The translations under genes were made by a program, and so were the position numbers. This document shows positions 38,847-47,741 of a stretch of DNA of 64,000 bases, piece after piece; position 1 is the stretch's first letter; every line of letters starts with the position of its first letter. The notes under the pieces were generated by a model, which had not been told where the DNA came from, did not search any database, and was given only the letters and a program-made list of their open reading frames with translations. The DNA is from CAVWCW01 sp963753615 (GTDB taxonomy: Bacteria; Pseudomonadota; Gammaproteobacteria; Chromatiales; Chromatiaceae). The DNA lies in NCBI GenBank assembly GCA_963753615.1, contig CAVWCW010000033.1:1-64000 (forward strand). Direction: 5' to 3'.

Positions 38847-40253
38847 ATGCGCGAACTGCTCAGTTTTCTGTCCCGGTTGCCGCAGCGACTGCAGGTTGCA
38901 CTTGCCGCTGCCCGCCACCCGCATAAAGGGCTGCTGAGCATCAGCCTGCCGCTGGAGTTGCCCCCCGGGGCCGAGGCCCTGCCCCCGAACTTCCCCCAGT
39001 GGTTCTATTGGAACGAGCCCGCCCAGGATTGCTGCCGACTCGGGCTCGGGGGCATCGTTCTGTCCCAGGCCACCGGCCCGCGGCGCTTGGAGACCCTGGC
39101 CGATGCGCTGGCGCGAGATGCGGCAGTCTGGGAGCGACCAGCCTCGGAAGCCGGCGCCGCCGGACCCTTGCTGTTCGCCGCTTTCGCCTTTGACCCCAAG
39201 GATCCCATGCAGGGCTCCTGGCAGGGGTTTCCGAACGCCCTGCTGACCCTGCCGGAGCTACTGCTGCGGCGTGACGGCAACGTCTGGTCTCTGACCTTCA
39301 GCTGTCGTCAGCGGGACCCGACGGAGGCGATCCTCGCCCGCTGGCTGGAACTCGCCAGCCTGATTCCGGCCTGCCTGCAACCCGCCTCCGCGCCCCCGCG
39401 GGACCAGCGCTGGCGACAACAGGAAAAGCCGCCGCGCGGGGAATGGCTGCGCCTCGCCGCCGATGCGGCTGCGGCCTGCGCCGGCCCGTCCCTGGACAAG
39501 ATCGTGCTGGCGCGGCGCTTGCGCCTGGAGGCAACCACGGGGTTCCCGGCACGCCCCCTGCTCGCCGGCCTGATCCGGGAGTTCCCGGGCTGCCACCTGT
39601 TTGCTGCCGCGCTGCATGGGCGGGTGCTGGTATCGGCCTCTCCCGAGCGCCTGCTCTCCTGCCGCGCCGGCGAATTGCTCTGCGACGCGGTGGGCGGCAC
39701 CTTGTCCCGAGCCGACGAACTGCTGCTGGCCCAGCACGCCAAGACCTCGAAGCTGATGCGCGAGCACCGCCTGGTGGTTGAGGCCATCGCCCAAGCCCTG
39801 ACACCCGTCTGCGGCCCTCTGAGCTACCCGGAACAGCCGCGTCTGCTGCGCCTGCGCGACCTGCTGCACCTTTGGACCGAGGTCCGGGCCCGGGTCAAGC
39901 CGGGCCAGAATCTGCTGTCGCTGGCAGCGCGCCTGCACCCGACCCCGGCCGTCAATGGCGCCCCCCGGGCTGCTGCTCTTGACTGGCTGCGACGGCGTGA
40001 GCCGTTCCGCCGCGGTTGGTATGCGGGCGGCGGCGGCTGGCTCGATCCGGCCGGCGACGGCGACCTGGCGGTGCTGCTGCGCAGCGCACTGCTCGATATC
40101 AGAGGAGCGGAACTCTATGCCGGAGCCGGCATTCTCTGCGACTCGGACCCGCAAGCGGAATACGCCGAGACCGAGCTCAAGCTGCGCACCATTCAACGCG
40201 CCCTGCGGGGCGCCGGCACCGCCAGCGCCCCGCGCCGTGCCGCGGTCGAATGA
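38847..40253 (+). CDS. menF: Isochorismate synthase
   Basis: The enzyme converts chorismate to isochorismate, the entry to menaquinone synthesis. The C-terminal chorismate-binding domain is clear, with LDKIVLARRLRLEA, SASPERLLSC, DAVGGTLSR, KTSKLMREHRLVVEAI, LHPTPAVNGAPRAAA and YAGGGGWLD. The N-terminal part is shorter and more divergent. The ATG at 38847 (MRELLSFLSRL) gives 468 residues. The stop overlaps the menD ATG by four bases. It could also be called an EntC-type synthase, but the menD partner settles the pathway. Confidence 0.92.
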   Translation: MRELLSFLSRLPQRLQVALAAARHPHKGLLSISLPLELPPGAEALPPNFPQWFYWNEPAQDCCRLGLGGIVLSQATGPRRLETLADALARDAAVWERPASEAGAAGPLLFAAFAFDPKDPMQGSWQGFPNALLTLPELLLRRDGNVWSLTFSCRQRDPTEAILARWLELASLIPACLQPASAPPRDQRWRQQEKPPRGEWLRLAADAAAACAGPSLDKIVLARRLRLEATTGFPARPLLAGLIREFPGCHLFAAALHGRVLVSASPERLLSCRAGELLCDAVGGTLSRADELLLAQHAKTSKLMREHRLVVEAIAQALTPVCGPLSYPEQPRLLRLRDLLHLWTEVRARVKPGQNLLSLAARLHPTPAVNGAPRAAALDWLRRREPFRRGWYAGGGGWLDPAGDGDLAVLLRSALLDIRGAELYAGAGILCDSDPQAEYAETELKLRTIQRALRGAGTASAPRRAAVE

Positions 40254-41959
40254 GCCACCAAGCCGAAGTCAACCTGCACTGGTGCTTCCGACTGCTGGAC
40301 GGCCTGACGGCCGCCGGGGTGCGCCGACTGGTACTGTCCCCGGGCTCCCGCTCCACCCCGCTGGTGCTGGCCGCCGAACGCCATCCGCAACTGCACCTGC
40401 ACACACTGATCGACGAGCGCAGCGCCGGCTTTTTCGCCCTCGGCCTGTCGCGCTTCGACGGCACCCCCGCGGTACTGGTCGCGACCTCCGGCAGCGCCCC
40501 GGCCCATTGGTACCCGGCGGTCATCGAGGCCAACCAGGGTCAGGTGCCATTGATCCTGCTATCGGCCGACCGCCCCCCGGAGCTGCATGACTGGGGCGCC
40601 AACCAGAGCATCGACCAAACCCGGCTGTTCGGCACCCAGGTCCGCGCCTTCCACGACCCCGGGCCGGCCCGCTCCGATGCCGACGGGCTGCGCTTCATCC
40701 GCCAGCTCGGGCGCAAGGCGGTGCGCCAGAGCCGCTGGCCGCGCCCGGGCCCGGTGCATATCAACCTGCCGCTACGCGAACCCCTGGTGCCGAACACCGA
40801 GGCTGCTCTGCCGGCCTGCTCCAGGCCGGAACCGCTCATCGGCCTCCCGCGCCCGGCCCTGGACCCGGCCGACCTCAAGTCGCTGACGGCACCCCTAAGC
40901 GGTGGGCGGGGCCTGATCGTCTGCGGCCCCCTGGGCCCGGACCCCGAGCTGGCCCCGGCGCTGAATGCGCTGACCGAGCGCCTCGCTTGCCCGCTGCTGG
41001 CAGACCCCCTGTCCGGGCTGCGTTGCCAGGCCCAGATCCGGCCTCTGGCCCGATACGACGCCTTTCTGCGCCATCCCCAAGCCACGGAGGCCCTCGCACC
41101 GGACTGGGTGCTGCGCATCGGCGCCGCCCCGGTATCCAAGACGCTGCTGCAATTCCTCGAGCGCCAGCCCCAGGCTCGGCAACTACTGCTGGCGCCCGGC
41201 GGCGACTGGCCGGACCCGCTGCAGCGCAGCCAGGTCCTTAATGCCGACCCCGCACGCTTCTGCGCCGCTATGGTCCGGCTGCAACTCGATCCCGCCCCCG
41301 ACGACTGGCTCCCCCGTTGGCAGACCATGGAGCGGCTGGCGGCGGACGCCTGTCCCCCCCTGAACCCGGGCCAGCCGGTGAGCGAGGACGGCGTGATCAC
41401 CGAGCTGCTGCGCCGCTTGCCTCCCAACGCCCTGCTGTTCAGCGGCAACTCCCTGCCGATCCGCCAGCTCGACAGCTGGTGCGCCGGCCGCCCCGAGCCC
41501 CTGCGCATCCTGGCCAACCGGGGCGCCAGCGGCATCGACGGCAATGTTTCGACCCTACTCGGCCTGGCCGCTGCCGGGACCAACCCGGTGGTAGGCCTGC
41601 TCGGCGACCTGGCCCTGCTGCACGACAGCAACGGCCTGCTGGCGGCTCCCGACCTGCGGGCGGTGATCGTAGTGCTCAACAACAGCGGCGGCGGCATTTT
41701 CGGCTACCTCCCCCAGGCCGGCCTGGCGGGCTTCGAGCGCCACTGGCTCACCCCCCAGGGCCTGGACCTCGCCCAACTGGGCGCCCTGCACCGGCTGGAC
41801 TACGCCCGCGTCCACCGCCAGGACCAGTTCGGTCCCGCCCTGAGCGCGGCCCTGGCAGCGCCCGGCGTCAGCCTGATCGAGGTGATGCTGGAGCGCGTCG
41901 ATAGCCAAGCCAGGCACCAGGAGTATTGGCGCCGGGTCGGCGCCAGCGCCTTGCCCTGA
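40250..41959 (+). CDS. menD: 2-succinyl-5-enolpyruvyl-6-hydroxy-3-cyclohexene-1-carboxylate synthase
   Basis: MenD is a thiamine-diphosphate enzyme that adds succinyl semialdehyde from 2-oxoglutarate to isochorismate. LSPGSRSTPLVLAA and IDERSAGFFALGLSR form the N-terminal domain with the catalytic Glu. SADRPPELHDWGANQSIDQ is typical of MenD. The C-terminal cofactor site has GNSLPIRQLDSW, GASGIDGN and GDLALLHDSNGL with NNSGGGIFGYLPQ. It has 569 residues, the normal length. ATGA-coupled to menF. Confidence 0.95.
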   Translation: MSHQAEVNLHWCFRLLDGLTAAGVRRLVLSPGSRSTPLVLAAERHPQLHLHTLIDERSAGFFALGLSRFDGTPAVLVATSGSAPAHWYPAVIEANQGQVPLILLSADRPPELHDWGANQSIDQTRLFGTQVRAFHDPGPARSDADGLRFIRQLGRKAVRQSRWPRPGPVHINLPLREPLVPNTEAALPACSRPEPLIGLPRPALDPADLKSLTAPLSGGRGLIVCGPLGPDPELAPALNALTERLACPLLADPLSGLRCQAQIRPLARYDAFLRHPQATEALAPDWVLRIGAAPVSKTLLQFLERQPQARQLLLAPGGDWPDPLQRSQVLNADPARFCAAMVRLQLDPAPDDWLPRWQTMERLAADACPPLNPGQPVSEDGVITELLRRLPPNALLFSGNSLPIRQLDSWCAGRPEPLRILANRGASGIDGNVSTLLGLAAAGTNPVVGLLGDLALLHDSNGLLAAPDLRAVIVVLNNSGGGIFGYLPQAGLAGFERHWLTPQGLDLAQLGALHRLDYARVHRQDQFGPALSAALAAPGVSLIEVMLERVDSQARHQEYWRRVGASALP

Positions 41960-41968
41960 GCCGCTAAA

Positions 41969-42100
41969 CCGGAAATTTCACCAGGCCACCAGGCGGCGTT
42001 ACCAAGGGGTTTCGCTGCAGACGCCTCCGCGGTCATATTCAAGGTCTCGAATCTCCAGTCGCTTATGCGCAGCCGCCTGGTGGCCTGGTGAAATATCCGG
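41969..42100. repeat. Inverted-repeat element A (short form, MITE-like)
   Basis: This is a 132-base element ten bases after the menD stop. Its two ends are near-perfect 29-base inverted repeats, reading CCGGAAATTTCACCAGGC at the left and GCCTGGTGAAATATCCGG at the right, with the CCAGGCGGC continuation on both sides. The interior matches element B in inverted orientation. No coding capacity. Confidence 0.85.
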
Positions 42101-42171
42101 ACTGAAGGTTCCGCAAACCGCCCCCAGCCTCTACAATCGCCGCTGCAATCCGCGCTACAGGAAGCACCATC

Positions 42172-43005
42172 ATGAGCAGCGACATCCAATGGCAGACGCC
42201 GGCCGGCGCCGACTACAGCGACATTCTCTACCAGCAGGCCGAGGGCATAGCCAAGATCACCATCAACCGCCCGGAGGTGCGCAACGCCTTCCGCCCGGAG
42301 ACGGTGCAGCAGTTGAGCCAGGCCTTTTCCCGAGCGCATCTGGACCCGGATATCGGGGCCATTATCCTCACCGGCGCCGGCGATCTGGCCTTCTGCTCCG
42401 GCGGCGACCAGCGGGTGCGCGGCGAAGACGGCGGTTACAAGGACCAGGCCGGCACCCAGCACCTGAATGTGCTCGACCTGCAGCGCCAGATCCGCACCCT
42501 GCCGAAGCCGGTGGTGGCCATGGTAGCCGGCTATGCCATCGGCGGAGGACACGTCCTGCACCTGGTGTGCGATCTGAGCATCGCCGCCGACAACGCCCGC
42601 TTCGGCCAGACGGGCCCGCGGGTGGGCAGCTTCGACGCCGGTCTCGGTGCCGGCCTGCTGGCCCGCAGCGTCGGGCTGAAGAAGGCCAAGGAGATCTGGT
42701 TCCTGTGCCGCCAGTACGATGCCCGCCAAGCCCTGGAGATGGGCCTGGTCAACACCGTGGTGCCTCTCGCCGAACTGGAGCGGGAGACCGTGCAGTGGTG
42801 CCGTGAAATGCTGCGCCTTTCGCCCACCGCGCTGCGCGTGCTCAAGGCCGGCTTCAACGCCGATACCGACGGCCTGGCGGGCATCCAGGAACTGGCCGGC
42901 AACGCCACCGCCTTGTTCTACATGAGCGCCGAAGGGCAGGAGGGTCGGGACGCTTTTCTGGAAAAGCGCAGCCCCGAGTTCGGCAAGTTTCCGCGCCGGC
43001 CCTAG
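42172..43005 (+). CDS. menB: 1,4-dihydroxy-2-naphthoyl-CoA synthase
   Basis: This crotonase-fold enzyme closes the second ring of menaquinone. ITINRPEVRNAFRPETVQ, the oxyanion-hole region FCSGGDQRVRG, GYAIGGGHVLHLVCDLSIAA and FGQTGPRVGSFDAG are diagnostic of MenB. It has 277 residues. It is separated from menD by element A, so it may have its own promoter. menC, menE, menA and ubiE-type genes are not in the window. Confidence 0.96.
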   Translation: MSSDIQWQTPAGADYSDILYQQAEGIAKITINRPEVRNAFRPETVQQLSQAFSRAHLDPDIGAIILTGAGDLAFCSGGDQRVRGEDGGYKDQAGTQHLNVLDLQRQIRTLPKPVVAMVAGYAIGGGHVLHLVCDLSIAADNARFGQTGPRVGSFDAGLGAGLLARSVGLKKAKEIWFLCRQYDARQALEMGLVNTVVPLAELERETVQWCREMLRLSPTALRVLKAGFNADTDGLAGIQELAGNATALFYMSAEGQEGRDAFLEKRSPEFGKFPRRP

Positions 43006-43006
43006 C

Positions 43007-43195
43007 CCGGATATCTCACCGGGTATGGCGCCCCTGGCGCAGGGCCTGTGCGTGTGGGCGCCGCTTTCGAGCGAAATCGATAGCCGTAGCTATCGGTTGA
43101 GTGACGAGCAAGCCCAGGCTTACAGGAATCAGCCGGGGTGCGATAGCCAGGCGGCGTGATTCAGGGTGTTTCGCTGCAGACGCCTCCGCAGTTCC
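43007..43195. repeat. Inverted-repeat element C (one end missing)
   Basis: It starts one base after the menB stop with CCGGATATCTCACCGGG. Its reverse complement matches the right half of element B. It ends in GCAGACGCCTCCGCAGTTCC against the 3' end of the minus-strand gene at 43200, without the second terminus, so it seems truncated there. Confidence 0.75.
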
Positions 43196-43199
43196 ATTT

Positions 43200-43904
43200 T
43201 TACATCACGTCCGGCTCTTCGGGAATTTGCGGAAGATCGTAACCGTCCCGAGCGAAATAGAGCCTGGCGATCCCGTCGGCGCTCATCGAGAAAAAGGTTG
43301 GGCCATCCCAGGGGCGGTGTATAGAAAGCCGTTGCATCCCCTCGTCCACCGGGATATCGCTGTCGATCGACAGATCCACCTGGCACAAGGTGGAACCGCA
43401 TGCGGCGTCGATCAAATAGACGCCGGACAGTTCTTCGTGATGAAATCCCTCCTCGATCTTGACCAGCGTTTCCTGGGCCCATTCCGCATCCAGATCCTCG
43501 TTCCTTAGATTGTCTTCAAGCAGGGCCTGTTGCTGCCACACTTTCGTTTCGGCCTGTTCCTCCGCTTGGGCTCCAATCGAATCCAATTCGGGCCCGGAGG
43601 TCATCGATTCCGGCAGACTGTCCACGTGCTGGCGCATCGCGACCTGCTCTTGCGACAGCCGACTCAGTTGCTTGCGCAGGGCGACCAGCTCATCGGCGAG
43701 GCGTTTGGTCTCCTGCAGTTGCTCCCGGCCGGCCTTCGGTTCCTGGATTGGATCGGACTGGACGAGCGCCTTTTCATCGCCTCCCGCAATGGGCGGCCGC
43801 GAGGCGACCATCGGCTCAGGAGGCTGCAGCCACTGACTGCCGACCGCTGCCAGTGCTGCGACGGCCGCGAATCCAACTGCCCAGCTTCGAATAGGATTTT
43901 TCAT
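43200..43904 (-). CDS. Hypothetical exported or anchored protein with coiled coil
   Basis: This 234-residue protein starts MKNPIRSWAVGFAAVAALAA, an uncleaved anchor or signal peptide. Residues 60-95 (LQETKRLADELVALRKQLSR) are a coiled coil. The C-terminal domain has a cysteine pair in DAACGSTLCQVDLSIDS that looks like a periplasmic disulfide. The ATG at 43904 has AGGAG upstream. A longer frame to 43979 is unlikely. Function unknown. Its 3' end abuts repeat C. Confidence 0.75.
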   Translation of the reverse strand: MKNPIRSWAVGFAAVAALAAVGSQWLQPPEPMVASRPPIAGGDEKALVQSDPIQEPKAGREQLQETKRLADELVALRKQLSRLSQEQVAMRQHVDSLPESMTSGPELDSIGAQAEEQAETKVWQQQALLEDNLRNEDLDAEWAQETLVKIEEGFHHEELSGVYLIDAACGSTLCQVDLSIDSDIPVDEGMQRLSIHRPWDGPTFFSMSADGIARLYFARDGYDLPQIPEEPDVM

Positions 43905-44006
43905 GGTGTTTTCTCCTGACGCTATTGTCTTCGGGAGACGACCGGCGCAGACGTTGGGCCGCACCGGCGCTCCCTCCAAGGATTTGATCGAGTGACCCAG
44001 GCCGGA

Positions 44007-44516
44007 TTAGTTCTCGTTCACGTAGTACGAAACGATGTAGGAACGGTTTCCGGAATAGGTCGGCGGAACTCTGCAGCTGAAGTAATGGTGATAAGACCCG
44101 CTGGCGCCACCCACGCCACCGGTAGGCAAGGATTGGAGGTTGTTGCCGCTGCCGGCGCTGGATTTGTTGGCGCCCCAGTAACCAAAGAAGGCGCCCGCCG
44201 AACTGTTCCAGTACGCACTGTTTACCGAGCAACGCACGTCACTGCTGTAATGGCGATCGAGCACGCGAACGTAGCTGCTACTGATGTCGTTGCCCATATC
44301 GTCGTTGATCACCGGCAAGTCAACATACATCCACTCAGTGGAAGAGGGGTTTCCGATGGCGCTGAAATTGTAGCTGGGACTTGCACCGGCGTAACGCACG
44401 CCCATGGAACCCGGATAGTTCTTCGCATCGCCGGCAAATCCCTGGTTGGCGGAGAAGGCAAGAACGATAGCGGCGGAAACGATACTCAGGCGGAAAAATT
44501 TCGCTTTGGTGTTCAT
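44007..44516 (-). CDS. Secreted hypothetical protein
   Basis: The 169-residue protein has a clean signal peptide (MNTKAKFFRLSIVSAAIVLA, cleavage after GFA). The small, Ser/Gly/Tyr/Asn-rich mature protein has two cysteines (DVRCSVNSAYW and YFSCRVPPTY) that could pair. The composition differs from its neighbours, with more Asn, Ser and Tyr, which hints at an extracellular beta-rich protein. I do not recognise a family. It is upstream of and divergent from norC. Confidence 0.72.
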   Translation of the reverse strand: MNTKAKFFRLSIVSAAIVLAFSANQGFAGDAKNYPGSMGVRYAGASPSYNFSAIGNPSSTEWMYVDLPVINDDMGNDISSSYVRVLDRHYSSDVRCSVNSAYWNSSAGAFFGYWGANKSSAGSGNNLQSLPTGGVGGASGSYHHYFSCRVPPTYSGNRSYIVSYYVNEN

Positions 44517-44924
44517 AGTCGTTGACCTCGTTGGTGGCTGATATCGCAGTCATTCCCTGACTGCTCTTCGTTAATCCCTTGATTGTCAGTTTGCGCCTGG
44601 TGGCCATGAGATTCTGTGAGGAAATAGGGCTCGAAAACGTGACTTATTCACACCGATTCAATGAACCGGTGGTGCGGCTCGGGGCCTTGGGCGACAGCGG
44701 AAGGGAATAGCAGGCGAATAAGTCAGAATCGATCAATAAGATGAACCTGGCGTACCCATTGAGGACCGCGCCCGGCACCCATGAAATGACCCGTTAGTTG
44801 GGATCTGCCCGAAAAGGAAGGGGAGCGCGCCCCCGCGACCACCGCCTTGACCAATGTCAAGGTTCTGCGTGCTGTCAGCGATTCTAATAAGCACACCTAG
44901 CAGCCAGACAAGGAGGCGCTCATC
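44517..44924. other. Intergenic region containing the nor promoter
   Basis: These 408 bases separate two divergent starts. The section near norC holds an FNR/DNR-type box (44847-44860) and, after it, AAGGAGG close to the norC start. The remainder shows no gene. Confidence 0.6.
44847..44860 (+). promoter_or_regulatory. FNR/DNR-type operator upstream of norC
   Basis: The site reads TTGACCAATGTCAA, a perfect 5-4-5 palindrome of the FNR/DNR/NNR class. It lies 65 bases before the norC start codon, compatible with activation at a class II position. Regulator identity is inferred; no crp/fnr gene is in the window. Confidence 0.75.
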
Positions 44925-45356
44925 ATGGCGCAAGCTTTCAGCAAGGCAATGGCACGCAATGTCTTTTACGGCGGCAGCACATTTTTCTTCCTGCTGTTTC
45001 TAGCCCTTACCTTTGACACTCAGTCGGCGCTCCCGGAGCGGGACAACCGCGCCAATATCACCCCCGAGGTGGCGGCGGGAAAACGACTGTGGGAAGAGAA
45101 CAACTGCATCGGCTGTCACACCCTGCTGGGCGAAGGCGCGTATTTTGCCCCCGAGCTGGGCAACGCCCATATCCGCCTGGGCGGTCGGGACGGCATTATC
45201 GGCTTCATCAAGAGCCGCCCCAAGGACGGCATCCCGGGGCGCCGCAGCATGCCCCAGTTCAATTTCTCCGACCAGGAACTGGAAGCGATCGCCGCTTTCC
45301 TCAAATACTCGTCCGAGATCAATACCAACAACTGGCCACCGAACATCCAGGGCTGA
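44925..45356 (+). CDS. norC: Nitric oxide reductase cytochrome c subunit NorC
   Basis: This 143-residue membrane-anchored cytochrome c donates electrons to NorB. One N-terminal helix (about 14-32) is followed by the haem c site CIGCH at 61-65. TLLGEGAYFAPELGN is diagnostic of NorC, and the Met ligand is in RRSMPQFNFS. AAGGAGG precedes the ATG. First gene of the nor operon. Confidence 0.97.
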   Translation: MAQAFSKAMARNVFYGGSTFFFLLFLALTFDTQSALPERDNRANITPEVAAGKRLWEENNCIGCHTLLGEGAYFAPELGNAHIRLGGRDGIIGFIKSRPKDGIPGRRSMPQFNFSDQELEAIAAFLKYSSEINTNNWPPNIQG

Positions 45357-45377
45357 GCCGCAGGGAGGACTCAAGTC

Positions 45378-46775
45378 ATGCAATATCGATCGCAAGCTGT
45401 CGCCAAGCCCTATTTCATTGCCGCCATCGGTCTGTTCGTGGGCCAGATCCTGTTCGGCCTGATTATCGGCCTGCAATACGTGGTGGGGGACTTCCTGTTT
45501 CCCGAGATTCCGTTCAACGTAGCGCGCATGGTGCATACCAACCTGCTCATCGTCTGGCTGCTGTTTGGCTTTATGGGCGCCGCCTACTATCTGGTGCCGG
45601 AAGAAGCGGAGCGCGAGCTCGCCAGCCCGATGTTGGCGCTTGTCGTGTTCTGGGTGTTTCTGGTAGCCGGCGCCCTGACCGTGCTCGGCTATCTGATGGT
45701 GCCCTACGCGGGGCTGGCGGAAATGACCGGCAACGAACTGCTTCCGACCATGGGCCGGGAGTTCCTGGAACAGCCCACGATCACCAAGCTGGGCATCGTC
45801 GTGGTAGCCCTGGCGTTTCTGTTCAATATCGGCCTGACCATCCTCAAGGGCCGCAAGACCGTGGTCAACCTGGTGCTGCTGATCGGTCTGCTGGGGCTGG
45901 CGGTGTTCTTCCTGTTCGCCTTTTACAACCCGGATAACCTGGTCCTAGACAAGTACTACTGGTGGTGGGTGGTGCATCTTTGGGTCGAGGGCGTCTGGGA
46001 GTTGATTCTAGGCTCGATTCTGGCCTATGTGCTGATCAAGACCACCGGCGTCGACCGCGAAGTGATCGAGAAATGGCTGTACGTGATTATCGCCATGACC
46101 CTGATCACCGGCATCATCGGCACCGGTCATCATTACTACTGGATCGGGACCCCGGACTACTGGCAGTGGTGGGGTTCGATCTTCTCCGCCATGGAGCCGA
46201 TCCCCTTCTTTATGATGACCGTGTTCGCCTTCAATATGGTCAACCGCCGCCGCCGCAACCACCCCAACAAGGCGGCGGTGCTCTGGGCGCTGGGCACCGC
46301 GGTAATGGCCTTCCTGGGCGCGGGCGTCTGGGGCTTTCTGCACACCCTGTCGCCGGTCAACTACTACACCCACGGCACCCAGATCACCTCGGCCCACGGC
46401 CACATGGCCTTTTACGGCGCCTATGTGATGATCGTGCTCACCATCATCTCCTATGCCATGCCGATGCTGCGCGGGCGCACGGCCGCCAACAGCAACCGCT
46501 CCCAGGTAATGGAGATGTGGTCGTTCTGGCTGATGACGGTTTCCATGGTCTTTATCACCCTGTTCCTGACCGCCGCCGGCATCCTGCAGGTATACCTGCA
46601 ACGCTTCAGCGAGAACCCGATGCCGTTCATGGTAGTACAGGAAAAAACCGCCTTGTTCTTCTTGCTGCGTGAGCTCGCCGGGGTGGTGTTCCTGATTGGC
46701 CTGGTGATCTATATCGTCAGCTTTTTCACCGGATCGAAGGACGCCGAAGCAACCCTGGATAGCGCCGGGGCTTGA
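45378..46775 (+). CDS. norB: Nitric oxide reductase large subunit NorB
   Basis: NorB reduces two NO to N2O at a haem b3/FeB centre in the inner membrane. It has 465 residues and about twelve helices. Key stretches are VHTNLLIVWLLFGFMGAAYY, WWWVVHLWVEGVWE (FeB His and a conserved Glu), GTGHHYYWIG (two further His) and SAHGHMAFYGAY (haem ligands). No fused quinol-oxidising extension is present, consistent with a cytochrome-c-dependent enzyme with NorC. Confidence 0.97.
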   Translation: MQYRSQAVAKPYFIAAIGLFVGQILFGLIIGLQYVVGDFLFPEIPFNVARMVHTNLLIVWLLFGFMGAAYYLVPEEAERELASPMLALVVFWVFLVAGALTVLGYLMVPYAGLAEMTGNELLPTMGREFLEQPTITKLGIVVVALAFLFNIGLTILKGRKTVVNLVLLIGLLGLAVFFLFAFYNPDNLVLDKYYWWWVVHLWVEGVWELILGSILAYVLIKTTGVDREVIEKWLYVIIAMTLITGIIGTGHHYYWIGTPDYWQWWGSIFSAMEPIPFFMMTVFAFNMVNRRRRNHPNKAAVLWALGTAVMAFLGAGVWGFLHTLSPVNYYTHGTQITSAHGHMAFYGAYVMIVLTIISYAMPMLRGRTAANSNRSQVMEMWSFWLMTVSMVFITLFLTAAGILQVYLQRFSENPMPFMVVQEKTALFFLLRELAGVVFLIGLVIYIVSFFTGSKDAEATLDSAGA

Positions 46776-46785
46776 AGCCTCTCCC

Positions 46786-46803
46786 CGGGGCAGGGATGCC
46801 CCG
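46786..46803 (+). other. Intercistronic hairpin between norB and norE
   Basis: A seven-base perfect stem CGGGGCA/TGCCCCG with a four-base loop lies just after the norB stop. There is no T-tract, so it is more likely a transcript-stabilising or attenuating structure than a full terminator. Confidence 0.45.
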
Positions 46804-46840
46804 CCCGTTGGATCGCAGTCCGTAGCTGCGCAACCGAATC

Positions 46841-47455
46841 ATGGCCACTTCCATCCTCCAGACCAGCGCGCCTCCTGCACTCACGCCAACCGACCGAGAC
46901 CTTCGTTATCCGCCTGGCGACCTGGCGATCTGGATCTTTATCCTGGCGGAACTGCTGGTGTTCGCCACCTTCTTCGCCTCCTACGCCTTCGCCCGGCTAG
47001 AGCAACCGGCGCTGTTCGACCACTACCAGGCCAGCCTGAATCGGGACCTGGCCCTGATCAACACCCTGGCCCTGATCACCTCCAGCTACTTTGTGGTGAG
47101 AGCGGTCGCCGCCATCCGCAGCGGCGCGGGCGGGGCCTGCCAAGGCTGGCTCTGGGCGGCAGTGGCCATGGGCGGTCTATTTGTCGTCGTCAAGCTGGCG
47201 GAATACGGCCATCACCTGAACCAGGGGGTTACGCTGAGCACCAATACCTTCTATATGTTCTATTTGTCCCTGACCTTCTTTCATTTCTTACACGTCATAC
47301 TCGGTATGGTGATCCTGGCTGCGGTGGCGTTGAAGGCTCGGCGAGGGGGCTATAGCGCCGCCGACCATGTGGGCGTGGAGACTGGCGCAAGCTACTGGCA
47401 CATGGTGGATTTGGTATGGCTGATTCTGTTTCCCCTGGTCTACGTAATGCGATGA
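46841..47455 (+). CDS. norE: NorE-like cytochrome c oxidase subunit III family protein
   Basis: The 204-residue membrane protein has five helices of the haem-copper oxidase subunit III type (PPGDLAIWIFILAELLVFATFF, FHFLHVILGMVIL, ASYWHMVDLVWLILFPLVYV). NorE is an accessory factor for full NO reductase activity. The stop overlaps the norF start by four bases. Confidence 0.9.
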   Translation: MATSILQTSAPPALTPTDRDLRYPPGDLAIWIFILAELLVFATFFASYAFARLEQPALFDHYQASLNRDLALINTLALITSSYFVVRAVAAIRSGAGGACQGWLWAAVAMGGLFVVVKLAEYGHHLNQGVTLSTNTFYMFYLSLTFFHFLHVILGMVILAAVALKARRGGYSAADHVGVETGASYWHMVDLVWLILFPLVYVMR

Positions 47456-47739
47456 ACAGCGCCGACAGCCGGTCCAGTCGATGCCGCCCGGCCACCCTGG
47501 TTTACGCGGCCATGATCGCACTGACTCTAGTCACCTGGTCGATCGGCAAGGCCGGCGCCTCGGGGCTCGGGGTGTCGCTTCTGGTGCTGTCTCTCGCCTT
47601 GGCGAAGGGCCAGATGGTCGGGGACTGGTTTATCGGACTACGCCCGCTACGGGGCATCTGGCGTTGGGTGATCGTGCTCTGGTTGTTGGTGCCGGGCACG
47701 CTGATCGCCGTCGCCTTTATCCTGGCACACAGGAACTGA
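47452..47739 (+). CDS. norF: NorF-like small membrane protein (COX IV family)
   Basis: The 95-residue protein has three helices of the cytochrome c oxidase subunit IV / NorF type (ALTLVTWSIGKAGASGLGVS, KGQMVGDWFIGLRPLRGIWR). It is ATGA-coupled to norE and three bases before norQ. Accessory role in NO reductase assembly or stability, by family. Confidence 0.8.
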   Translation: MNSADSRSSRCRPATLVYAAMIALTLVTWSIGKAGASGLGVSLLVLSLALAKGQMVGDWFIGLRPLRGIWRWVIVLWLLVPGTLIAVAFILAHRN

Positions 47740-47741
47740 GT

